Positions 24,087 to 32,146 of a stretch of 64,000 bases of DNA are shown in pieces. How positions within the stretch are numbered: the stretch's first letter is position 1; every line of letters begins with the position of its first letter. The translations under genes and the position numbers were made by a program. The DNA comes from Rhodoplanes sp963840055 (GTDB taxonomy: Bacteria > Pseudomonadota > Alphaproteobacteria > Rhizobiales > Xanthobacteraceae), in contig CAWIXM010000002.1 of NCBI GenBank assembly GCA_963840055.1, positions 1 to 64,000 on the forward strand. The letters run 5' to 3'. The notes under the pieces are model-generated. The model was given only the letters and a program-made list of their open reading frames with translations, did not search any database and was not told where the DNA came from.

Positions 24087-25445
24087 ATGACGTTGCGATT
24101 CGCGCTTGTTCTTGCGTTTCCTGCAGTCCTGCTCGCGATAACCTGCGCCGCCGCTCAGAGTGCGCCGCCGGCCGGCGGCGTGCGAACCGGGCCAGCCGCC
24201 TATGGCGATTGGCGCACCGACGCGCCCGGCGTGCGCCGCCTTATCCGGCCGAACGATCTGCCAGCGCCCGGGACGTCGGCGAGCGCGCACGCGCGTGTGG
24301 TGTCGCGGCCGGCCGGCGCCGAGTTGAAGGTTCCGCCCGGCTTCAAGGTCGCTCCGTTCGCACGCAATCTGAGCGACCCGCGCCAACTGCGCGTCGCGCC
24401 GAATGGTGATGTATTCGTCGCCGAAAGCGGCGCCGGGCGTATTCGCGTGCTGCGCCCGAACGCGGCCGGAACCGCCCCGAGCGAGAACGCGGTGTTTGCC
24501 GACGATCTCGATTATCCCTTCGGTATCGCCTTCTATCCGAACGGCGATAATCCGGAATGGGTCTATGTCGCGACCACGAGTTCGGTCGTTCGCTTTCCCT
24601 ATCGCAATGGCGATCTGAAAGCGCGCGGGCCGGCGCAGACGATCGTCGCGCAACTGCCGACCGGCGGGCATTCGACGCGGGACATGGTGTTTTCCCCCGA
24701 TGGGACGCGCATGTTCGTCTCGGTCGGCTCGCGCTCCAATGTTTCTCAGGGAGGCGGCAAGCTCGGCGACCTCGCGCGGCGTCAGTGGGAGGCGGAGCAC
24801 GGAATAGGCGCGACCGCGGGAAGCGAGACCGACCGCGCCACCGTTCTTGTCTTCGATCCGCAGGGCAAGAACCGCCGGAATTTCGCGAACGGCGTGCGCA
24901 ATTGCGTCGGAATGGCGATCGAGCCGACGACCGGCGAACTGTGGTGCTCGACCAACGAACGCGACGGGCTCGGCGACGACCTGCCGCCGGACTATGTCAC
25001 CCGGATTCGCGAGGGCGCATTCTACGGTTGGCCCTGGTACTATATTGGCGCCAACGAGGACCCGCGGCACCGCGGCGCCCGCCCCGACCTTGCCAGCAAA
25101 GTCACCGTGCCGGATACGCTCATCCAGCCTCATTCCGCCCCGCTCGGCATGACCTTCTATGCCGGGTCGCAGTTTCCCGCCGAGTATCGTGGCCAGGCCT
25201 TCGCCGCGCTGCACGGATCGTGGAACCGGACGAAGCGCACCGGCTACAAGATCATCCGCATCGTCCTGCGCGACGGCGTGCCCACCGGCGAATACGAGGA
25301 TTTCGTCACCGGTTTTGTCACCGACGACGGGCGGGTCTGGGGCCGGCCGGCCGGCGTCGCCATTGCCAAGGACGGTTCCTTGCTGTTTACCGAGGACGGC
25401 AACAACACGATCTGGCGCGTGTCCTATGTCGGCGCTGGGCAGTAG
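24087..25445 (+). CDS. Secreted PQQ-type sugar/sorbosone dehydrogenase-like beta-propeller
   Basis: A 452-residue exported protein with signal peptide MTLRFALVLAFPAVLLAITC ending in CAAAQS. The propeller signatures of the soluble glucose/sorbosone dehydrogenase family follow: FKVAPFARNLSDPRQLRVAP, NGDVFVAESGAGRIRVLR, HSTRDMVFSPDG, NFANGVRNCVGMAI and the closing RPAGVAIAKDGSLLFTED. Relatives oxidise sugars or aldehydes with PQQ in the periplasm; cofactor use is inferred. The ATG at 24087 is preferred over one at 24054, which would bury the signal. Confidence 0.9.
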   Translation: MTLRFALVLAFPAVLLAITCAAAQSAPPAGGVRTGPAAYGDWRTDAPGVRRLIRPNDLPAPGTSASAHARVVSRPAGAELKVPPGFKVAPFARNLSDPRQLRVAPNGDVFVAESGAGRIRVLRPNAAGTAPSENAVFADDLDYPFGIAFYPNGDNPEWVYVATTSSVVRFPYRNGDLKARGPAQTIVAQLPTGGHSTRDMVFSPDGTRMFVSVGSRSNVSQGGGKLGDLARRQWEAEHGIGATAGSETDRATVLVFDPQGKNRRNFANGVRNCVGMAIEPTTGELWCSTNERDGLGDDLPPDYVTRIREGAFYGWPWYYIGANEDPRHRGARPDLASKVTVPDTLIQPHSAPLGMTFYAGSQFPAEYRGQAFAALHGSWNRTKRTGYKIIRIVLRDGVPTGEYEDFVTGFVTDDGRVWGRPAGVAIAKDGSLLFTEDGNNTIWRVSYVGAGQ

Positions 25446-25483
25446 CGCCTTCCGGCGTAGCGGACGCCCGCAGGCCGCACAGA

Positions 25484-27592
25484 ATGACTGACCTGATTTC
25501 GGTGATCGTGGCGACGTACAATCGGCCGGATGCGCTCGACGCCGTGCTGCGCGGCCTGTCGCGGCAGACCGACCGCGACTTCGAGATCGTGGTCGCCGAC
25601 GACGGCTCCGGGCCCGAGACCGCGCGGACGGTCAAGCGGTGGGCGGCAGTGACGGACGTGCCGCTCACTCATGTCTGGCACGAGGACCGCGGCTTTCGGC
25701 TCGCGGAGATTCGCAACCGAGCGATTTTGCGCAGCCGCGGCGTCTATTGCATCTTCCTCGACGGCGATTGCATCCCGCGGCCGGACTTCGTCGCCGCGCA
25801 TCGCCGGCTCGCCGAGCCGGGCTGGTTCGTCGCCGGCAACCGCGTCCTTCTTTCGCGCGTGCTTACCGAGCGCGTCCTCGCCGATGGTCTCGAGCCGGAG
25901 AACTGGGGGCTCGCAGAGGTTTTGCGCCAGCGGCTCTCCGGCGGCATCAATCGGATTGCGGCGCTCCTGACGTTTCCGCTCGGGGCGCTGCGCAGGATCA
26001 ACGCTACGCGCTGGCAGGGCGCGCGCGGCGGCAATCTTGCGATCTTCCGCAGCGATCTCGACCGGGTCGACGGGTTCGACGCCGCCTTCAGCGGGTGGGG
26101 CCGCGAAGACTCCGACATCATCGTGCGCCTCGTTCGCAGCGGCATTCGGCGCAAGGACGGTCGTTTCGCGACCGGCGTTCTGCATCTGTGGCATCCGGAG
26201 AATGATCGCTCGTCCCTCAAGGACAACCAATCCCGGCTTGACGAGGCGATCGTCGCGACCCGCATACGCGCCCTTTGCGGGCTGTCGAGTTCTGGTCGCC
26301 CCCAGCGAGCCGGTCGAGATATGATGCGGGCCATCGACGTCATTACCAGCGCGCGCACGGTCCAGCGCGAACGCCTGCAAACGGTGGCCGACACGCTCGC
26401 CGCCGCCGTCGCGGTGTCGCTCCCATGGTCGACTTCGGCGACCGGCGTCCTCGTCGTGCTGTGGCTGATTGCGCTGTTGCCGACGCTCGATCTCGCGGCG
26501 ATTCGCCGCGAGATCGCGACGCCGGCAGGCGGCTTGCCGGTGGCGCTGTGCGCGCTCGCGGTCCTCGGCCTCCTGTGGGCTGATGCAAGTTGGGCGGGGC
26601 GCTTTGAGGGCCTTGGTCCGTATTTCAAGCTTCTGATGATTCCATTGCTCTTTGCCCAATTTCGTCGGTCTGACCGCGGCTGGGAGGTGCTTGCCGCCTA
26701 TCTCGGCTCCGTGCTCGTCCTGCTCGCGCTGTCGTGGACGCTGACGGTTTGGCCACAATTGTCTTGGCGCACCCCCTATCCGCTGCCCGGAGTCCCGGCG
26801 AAGGACTACATCGCCCAAAGCGGCGAATTCGTCATCGCTGCCTTCGTCCTGCTTGTTCTCGCCGCGGAGACGGCGAACGCCGGCCGGCGCATGCTTGCCG
26901 CCCTGTCGGTTGTGCTTGCGCTCATCCTGTTCGCCAATGTCGCCTTTGTCGCGCCGAGCCGCACCGTGCTCGTCGTCATCCCGGTTTTGCTGGTGCTGCT
27001 GGGGGTGTCTTGGGCTGGCTGGAAAGGCGGTCTCGCGCTGTTGTTCGCGGGCCTCGTGCTCGGCGGCATGGCATGGAGCGCCTCCCCTTTCCTGCGGGGC
27101 CGTGTGCTCGTCGTCGCGGCCGATATCGATCAATATCGCGCCGGGCAGGTGAAAACCTCGAGCGGGCTGCGAATTGCCTTCTGGCAACGATCGATCGGCT
27201 TGGTCGAGCAGGCGCCGGTCCTGGGGAATGGAACGGCGGCGTTTACCGACACGTTCCGGCGCACCGCCGTTGGTTCGAGCGGCGCCGAGTCGATTGTGAC
27301 CGGCAACCCGCATAATCAGATCTTCGCCGTCGCCATCCAGTTGGGCCTCGTGGGGACCGGCCTCCTGGTCGCGATGTGGGTCGCGCACTTGCTCCTGTTT
27401 CGTGGCGGCGGGACAGCAGGTTGGATCGGGCTTATCGTGGTCGTCCAGAACATCGTCTCGTCATTGTTCAACTCGCACCTGTTCGACTTCACCCAAGGCT
27501 GGACCTATGTGTTCGGCGTCGGCGTCTTGGGGGGCCTCGTGCTGCGGGGGTCACGCTCGCCCGCCAACCTTGCGCCTGTGTCACCGCCATGA
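25484..27592 (+). CDS. Glycosyltransferase family 2 joined to O-antigen ligase (WaaL-like)
   Basis: The frame encodes 702 residues in two parts. Residues 1 to about 275 are a GT2 domain: MTDLISVIVATYNRPDALDA, VVADDGSGPET, IFLDGDCIPR (DXD-like) and the GWGREDSDIIVRL acceptor motif. From about residue 280 (MMRAIDVITSARTVQRERL) there is a polytopic membrane protein of the Wzy/WaaL O-antigen ligase family with the NPHNQIFAVAIQLGLVG motif. The ligase normally joins O-antigen to lipid A-core in the periplasm and the GT2 acts in the cytoplasm, usually as separate proteins. In the alternative frame a TGA at 26322-26324 overlaps an ATG at 26321, a typical operon junction. A one-base indel before 26320 may therefore have fused two genes. 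Confidence 0.85.
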   Translation: MTDLISVIVATYNRPDALDAVLRGLSRQTDRDFEIVVADDGSGPETARTVKRWAAVTDVPLTHVWHEDRGFRLAEIRNRAILRSRGVYCIFLDGDCIPRPDFVAAHRRLAEPGWFVAGNRVLLSRVLTERVLADGLEPENWGLAEVLRQRLSGGINRIAALLTFPLGALRRINATRWQGARGGNLAIFRSDLDRVDGFDAAFSGWGREDSDIIVRLVRSGIRRKDGRFATGVLHLWHPENDRSSLKDNQSRLDEAIVATRIRALCGLSSSGRPQRAGRDMMRAIDVITSARTVQRERLQTVADTLAAAVAVSLPWSTSATGVLVVLWLIALLPTLDLAAIRREIATPAGGLPVALCALAVLGLLWADASWAGRFEGLGPYFKLLMIPLLFAQFRRSDRGWEVLAAYLGSVLVLLALSWTLTVWPQLSWRTPYPLPGVPAKDYIAQSGEFVIAAFVLLVLAAETANAGRRMLAALSVVLALILFANVAFVAPSRTVLVVIPVLLVLLGVSWAGWKGGLALLFAGLVLGGMAWSASPFLRGRVLVVAADIDQYRAGQVKTSSGLRIAFWQRSIGLVEQAPVLGNGTAAFTDTFRRTAVGSSGAESIVTGNPHNQIFAVAIQLGLVGTGLLVAMWVAHLLLFRGGGTAGWIGLIVVVQNIVSSLFNSHLFDFTQGWTYVFGVGVLGGLVLRGSRSPANLAPVSPP

Positions 27593-28704
27593 GCCGCCTC
27601 GACCTTCCGCCGCAACCGCGCATCCTCGTGGTCGCGCTGCGCCGGCTCGGCGACGTTCTGCTCGCGACCCCGCTCATGCGCAGCCTGCGTCGCGCCTGGC
27701 CTGACGCAAGGATTGAAGCCCTCGTGTTCGCCGGCACGGACGTCATTCTCGCCGGCAATCCCGATATCGACCGCGTTGTCGTGATGCCGGCGCGCCCATC
27801 TGCGGCGCAGAGTTTTGCGCTCGCGCGGCGTCTGTTCCGGCGCTACGACCTCGCGATATCGACCCAGACGGGCGATCGGCCAACCTATTTCGCGATCCTG
27901 GCGGGCCGCCGACGCGTCGCGCCGGTCGCCGCGCGGCTCAGCGGACGCCTCGTTCGCTACGCCCTCACCCGCAGCATCCCGGCGGGCGCGGGCCTGCATC
28001 GCGTCGAGGAGGTGTTGCGGCTTGCCGACGCGCTCGGCATTCCGCGGATCCGCCAACTGGTGTGCCCGGCCGGCGGCAGCGAAACAGTTCGTCCCGATGT
28101 CCCCTATGCCGTCGTCCACGCCGCACCGATGTTCCGCTACAAGCAATGGACCAGGGCGGGATGGCGCGCGTTGGCCCAGGAACTCGCCGCGCGAGGGCTG
28201 GCGGTGGTCGCAACCGGCGGACCTTCGGAAGCCGATCGCCGCTATCTCGACGACATCTGGACGAACCTTCCCGCCGTGCGCCGACTTGACGGAGCGCTAA
28301 GCTTTCCCGACCTCGCTACGTTGATCGCAGGAGCTGCGGTCTATGTCGGCCCCGACACCTCGGTGACGCATCTTTCCGCCGCCGCAGGCTGCCCGACCGT
28401 TGCGCTGCTCGGTCCGACCGACCCGCATGAGTGGGGGCCATGGCCGATCGACGGCCTGCTGACGCCGTGGGAGGCGTCAGGGACGATCCAACAGCGCGGC
28501 AATGTGTGGATCGTGCAGAACCCGCTGCCCTGCCTTCCCTGCCAGCTTGAGGGCTGCGAGCGGCACATCGATAGTTACAGCCGTTGCCTCGACGAACTCT
28601 CGATCGGCGCGGTGATGCCCGCGGTCGACGCCGCGCTCGCAATGCGACGGCAAGAGATGGGCGACGCGCCTGCGCGTCTGCCCCCGCAATCCGCTACCGG
28701 CTGA
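27589..28704 (+). CDS. Glycosyltransferase family 9 (heptosyltransferase-like)
   Basis: A 371-residue GT9 protein that probably adds a heptose or related sugar to the LPS core. The N-terminal RILVVALRRLGDVLLATPLM and the C-terminal AAVYVGPDTSVTHLSAAAG then VALLGPTDPHEWGPW are diagnostic. Translation starts at ATG 27589 with an ATGA overlap to the O-antigen ligase stop, so the cassette is one operon for LPS completion. Its 3' end overlaps the convergent marR gene by 11 nt. Confidence 0.92.
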   Translation: MSRLDLPPQPRILVVALRRLGDVLLATPLMRSLRRAWPDARIEALVFAGTDVILAGNPDIDRVVVMPARPSAAQSFALARRLFRRYDLAISTQTGDRPTYFAILAGRRRVAPVAARLSGRLVRYALTRSIPAGAGLHRVEEVLRLADALGIPRIRQLVCPAGGSETVRPDVPYAVVHAAPMFRYKQWTRAGWRALAQELAARGLAVVATGGPSEADRRYLDDIWTNLPAVRRLDGALSFPDLATLIAGAAVYVGPDTSVTHLSAAAGCPTVALLGPTDPHEWGPWPIDGLLTPWEASGTIQQRGNVWIVQNPLPCLPCQLEGCERHIDSYSRCLDELSIGAVMPAVDAALAMRRQEMGDAPARLPPQSATG

Positions 28705-29227
28705 CGTGTGCGTGCGATTCGTCGTCTTCGCTCTCGAGCGAAAGTTCGGACTCGAGCTCGCGCGCATCCATGCGCTTCAACGCGGCCTTGAGGACGCCGA
28801 GCGCATCGTAAAGCGTCTCAAGTTCCTCCCGGCTCAACTCCTGCATGAGATCTTTGATCCACTTGTCGTGCACCGGAACTATGTCATCCAACAGTTTACG
28901 CCCCTCCGGCGTCAGAAAGACATATTGAATCCGGCCGTCCGCATCGTCGCGCCGCCGCTCGATCAGCTCGACCGCCTCCAGGCGCGCCACGATGTCGGTG
29001 ATGTTTCCTTTGGTGACGAGCAGTTTTCGCGACAGCTCGCTGAGCGAGGGGCCAAGCGGCGGACGCGCGACCTGCGCCAGCAGGTCGAAACGTGGCAGCG
29101 TGAGCGCGAAGGACTCCTTCAGATTACGCCGCAGATGGTGAAGGATGACGTTGGTGCAGCTCAATAGCCGCACCCATACCCCGATCTCGATCGACCCAGT
29201 CCCGCGAGCGAGTTCCTTCTTGACCAT
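28694..29227 (-). CDS. MarR-family transcriptional regulator
   Basis: A 177-residue winged-helix regulator: SLSELSRKLLVTKGNITDIV is the recognition helix region and IERRRDDADGRIQYVFLTPE the wing. MarR proteins of this kind repress divergent aromatic-acid genes until an aryl-CoA or aromatic ligand binds. The gene is divergent from the ligase-SDR-reductase operon and a good palindrome lies between them. The acidic tail (ELESELSLESEDDESH) is unusual. Confidence 0.92.
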   Translation of the reverse strand: MVKKELARGTGSIEIGVWVRLLSCTNVILHHLRRNLKESFALTLPRFDLLAQVARPPLGPSLSELSRKLLVTKGNITDIVARLEAVELIERRRDDADGRIQYVFLTPEGRKLLDDIVPVHDKWIKDLMQELSREELETLYDALGVLKAALKRMDARELESELSLESEDDESHAHVSR

Positions 29228-29572
29228 CCCCGACTTCCCAAGACGGCGCTGGCGCTATTGCGCCGATCCCATCACGACCTGCCGGCGCGAAAGCGCTCCC
29301 GCCAGCATGACCAAGCTCCCGCCAGAACCACGAATAAGACAGACGATAGAGCAAGTCCCGCTTGCGTCGAAACAGTTCCCTGTGATCGTGCGTCGATCCA
29401 TTGCGCAGTCCCGCGATCGGCCTTCCGTTTGATCCGAATCAAGGAGGCGGCGCCGCAAACCTTCTATAACTTGTTTAAGTTTGAACAATCGGCGCGTCAA
29501 CCGGCACGGACGGCTGGCGCGGATGGCAAAGCGTCGCGCGCGCAGGCGCCGACGACGGAGGGAACGCCCCGC
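29228..29572. other. Divergent control region between marR and the ligase operon
   Basis: 345 nt with no convincing gene. It contains an 18-nt imperfect palindrome at 29471-29488, a TATAAC hexamer at 29465-29470 just before it, and a long untranslated stretch to the ligase start at 29573. Promoter positions for marR were not clear. Confidence 0.5.
29471..29488. promoter_or_regulatory. Probable MarR operator
   Basis: TTGTTTAA-GT-TTGAACAA is an 8+2+8 inverted repeat with one mismatch, in an AT-rich patch within otherwise GC-rich DNA. It overlaps the region just downstream of a TATAAC -10-like hexamer. Its size and position suit a MarR dimer repressing the ligase operon; binding is inferred. 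Confidence 0.65.
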
Positions 29573-31267
29573 ATGCTCGAAGGCTGCACAGCCTGGCCGG
29601 AGGAGTTTGCGCGCCTCTATCGCGAGAAGGGCTATTGGCAGGACATCACACTCTGGCAGATGCTGGCGCGCGTGATCGCCGGCGCGCCGGACAAAGTCGC
29701 GATCGTCTTCCGGGACCAGCGGATGAGCTACCGCGAACTCGGCGAACGCACCCGCCGTTTGGCGGCCGGACTCGCTGCCGCGGGCCTGCGCCCGCGCGAC
29801 CGCGTCGTGCTGCAGCTCCCGAACGGACTCGACCTCATCGTCACCTTCTTCGCGCTGTTGCGGATCGGCGTCATTCCGGTCATGGCGCTGCCGGCGCACC
29901 GGCAGGACGAGCTTGTCTATTTTGTCCAGCACGCCGACGCCGTGGCCTATTTCGCGCCTGATTGCCTGCGCGATTTCGACTATCGGCCGACGGCCGCGGA
30001 AATCGCGCGCCGATCGCCGTCGCTGCGCCTGACGGTCATCGCCGGCGAGCCCTGGCCGCGCCAACTGGCGCTCGCAGACATCGCGGCGTCGGGCCATATC
30101 GCGGACGCCGCGATCGACGCCATGGCGCCACCGGCCGACGACGTCGCGCTGATGCTTCTGTCGGGCGGAACGACCGGGGTTCCCAAGCTCATTCCGCGCA
30201 CCCACAACGACTACGTCTATAATTGCCAGCAATGCGGACGCATTGCCGGCTTCGGCCCGGAGACGGTCTTTCTCGCCCTGTTGCCGATGTCGCACAATTA
30301 CACGCTCGGCTGCCCCGGCGTGCTGGGCGCATTGGCCGCGGGAGGAACGGCGGTCATCGCGCCTGATGTCAGCGCCGAAACGGTCTTTCCCCTGATCGCG
30401 CGCGAGCGCGTAACGGTGATGTCGGCGGCGATGCCGCTGGCGGTGAATTGGCTCGCCGGCGATGCGCCGGAACGGCATGACCTGAGTTCGCTGCAAGTGT
30501 TCATGGGCGGCGGCGTCAAGCTCGCGCCCGAACTGCGCGCCCGCATCGAGCGGCGTTTCCATTGCATCTATCAGGAAAGCTACGGGACCGGCGAAGGGCT
30601 CATCAGCATGACGCGCCTCGATGATCCCGAAGAGATTCGGCTGACGAGTTCCGGCCGCCCGGTCTCGCCGGGCGACGAGATCAAAGTCGTTGACGAGCGG
30701 GGGCGCGAATTGCCTGACGGCGCGATCGGCGAACTGGCGTGCCGCGGGCCTTACACGATTCGCGGCTACTACCGGGCGCCGACGGCGACCGCCGCCGCAT
30801 ACACTGCAGACGGCTTCTATCGCATGGGCGACGCGGTGCGGAAACGCGGAGACTATCTCTATGTCGAAGGCCGGCTCAAGGACTTGATCAATCGCGGCGG
30901 GGAAAAGATCAGCTGCGAGGAAGTCGAAAATCACCTGCTCGCCCATTCGCGGATCAAGAACGCCTGCGTCGTCGCCATGCCCGACCCGGTCTACGGCGAG
31001 AAGGCATGCGCCTTCGTCATGCTGGCCTCCGAGGGCGAGCTCACGCTGGACGATATCAAGTCGTTCCTGCTCGCGCGCCGGATCGCCAAGTTCAAACTGC
31101 CGGAACGGCTGGAGGTCGTGACATCTTTTCCCACCAGCCCAGCCGGGAAGATTCTGCGGCGGGAGCTGCGTCGCATGATCGAGGCTAAGCTGATCGCCGA
31201 GATGAGCGCCGTCCGCATGGACGTCCCGGCTTCGGCCACAAGTAAAACGGGGGAGGTCGCCACGTGA
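29573..31267 (+). CDS. Aryl/acyl acid-AMP or CoA ligase (2,3-dihydroxybenzoate-AMP ligase-like)
   Basis: A 564-residue ANL enzyme close to the EntE/DhbE (2,3-dihydroxybenzoate or salicylate adenylation) subfamily. The ATP loop MLLSGGTTGVPKLIPRTHND, YQESYGTGEGLISMTRLDD and the hinge DLINRGGEKISCEEVENHL with the terminal PTSPAGKILRRELR lysine are present. The ATG at 29573 is preceded by GGAGGGAA and gives the family length. There is no carrier protein nearby, so a CoA thioester is the more likely product. It starts a MarR-controlled operon with an SDR and a flavin reductase, suggesting aromatic or cyclic acid catabolism. Confidence 0.9.
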   Translation: MLEGCTAWPEEFARLYREKGYWQDITLWQMLARVIAGAPDKVAIVFRDQRMSYRELGERTRRLAAGLAAAGLRPRDRVVLQLPNGLDLIVTFFALLRIGVIPVMALPAHRQDELVYFVQHADAVAYFAPDCLRDFDYRPTAAEIARRSPSLRLTVIAGEPWPRQLALADIAASGHIADAAIDAMAPPADDVALMLLSGGTTGVPKLIPRTHNDYVYNCQQCGRIAGFGPETVFLALLPMSHNYTLGCPGVLGALAAGGTAVIAPDVSAETVFPLIARERVTVMSAAMPLAVNWLAGDAPERHDLSSLQVFMGGGVKLAPELRARIERRFHCIYQESYGTGEGLISMTRLDDPEEIRLTSSGRPVSPGDEIKVVDERGRELPDGAIGELACRGPYTIRGYYRAPTATAAAYTADGFYRMGDAVRKRGDYLYVEGRLKDLINRGGEKISCEEVENHLLAHSRIKNACVVAMPDPVYGEKACAFVMLASEGELTLDDIKSFLLARRIAKFKLPERLEVVTSFPTSPAGKILRRELRRMIEAKLIAEMSAVRMDVPASATSKTGEVAT

Positions 31268-32079
31268 GCGAACAGACATTCGCCACCGATCCTGCCGGCG
31301 GTTTACCGCTGCAAGGCCAACATGCGGTCGTGACCGGCGCTTCGCGCGGGATCGGCGCCGCAATCGCTGCGACGCTCGCGCGTCTCGGCGCGGATGTTAC
31401 GCTGATGGCGCGCGGCGAAGCCATGCTCGCCGACCAGGTCAAGCGGTTGCGCGAGACGCATTCCGGCCGCGCGCAGGCGGTTCCGATCGACGTGACGGAC
31501 GAAGCGCGCATCGCCGCCGCTTTCGCCCAGGCCGCCGAAGTTTTCGGGCCGGTGCGGATTCTCGTGAACAACGCCGGCATTGCGGAGGCGGCGCCGTTTT
31601 CCAAGACCGACCGCGCCTTCTGGCAACGGCTGATCGATGTCGATCTCACCGGCCCCTATCTCTGCATCCGGCAGGTGCTCGGGCCGATGGTCAAGGCGGG
31701 ACGCGGACGCGTCATCAATGTCGCCTCGACCGCCGGCCATACAGGTTACCCCTACGTCACCGCCTATTGCGCGGCGAAACACGGACTGATCGGCCTCACG
31801 CGGTCGCTCGCGCGCGAGATCGCGCGCAGCGGGGTCACCGTCAACGCGGTCTGCCCCGGCTATACCGAGACCGACATCGTCGCGGCGACAATCGCCAACA
31901 TCGTCAACAAGACCGGGCGCACGCGCGAACAGGCGATCCAGGAGCTGGTCGCGCACAATCCGCAAGGACGCCTGATCAAGCCCGAGGAGGTGGCGGAGGC
32001 GATCGGCTGGCTCTGCCTGCCGGCCGCCGCTTCCATTAACGGCCAGAGCATCATGGTCGACGGCGGAGAACTGATGTAG
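31264..32079 (+). CDS. Short-chain dehydrogenase/reductase
   Basis: A 271-residue classical SDR: cofactor motif TGASRGIGAAIAATLARLG, NNAGIAEAAPF, active-site YVTAYCAAKHG (Tyr-x3-Lys), and a C-terminal GQSIMVDGGELM. It starts at GTG 31264, overlapping the ligase stop by 4 nt. In the operon it probably oxidises or reduces a hydroxyacyl-CoA or ring hydroxyl group formed after ligase action. Confidence 0.93.
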   Translation: MSEQTFATDPAGGLPLQGQHAVVTGASRGIGAAIAATLARLGADVTLMARGEAMLADQVKRLRETHSGRAQAVPIDVTDEARIAAAFAQAAEVFGPVRILVNNAGIAEAAPFSKTDRAFWQRLIDVDLTGPYLCIRQVLGPMVKAGRGRVINVASTAGHTGYPYVTAYCAAKHGLIGLTRSLAREIARSGVTVNAVCPGYTETDIVAATIANIVNKTGRTREQAIQELVAHNPQGRLIKPEEVAEAIGWLCLPAAASINGQSIMVDGGELM

Positions 32080-32146
32080 CGCGCGCCGCCCGCGCGTCGC
32101 GGCGGCCGTACGAGATAATCGAAATTAAAATCGCGGAGCAACGCAG

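Noticed and set aside
24557..27592. A 1011-codon open frame spanning the sorbosone-dehydrogenase gene and the GT2-ligase region
   Set aside because: Its first 309 codons are an alternative frame of the dehydrogenase gene with Arg/Ala-rich nonsense; real homology begins only at ATG 25484.
29255..31363. 702-codon frame antisense to the ligase gene
   Set aside because: Antisense shadow of a well-supported enzyme gene with no recognisable domain.
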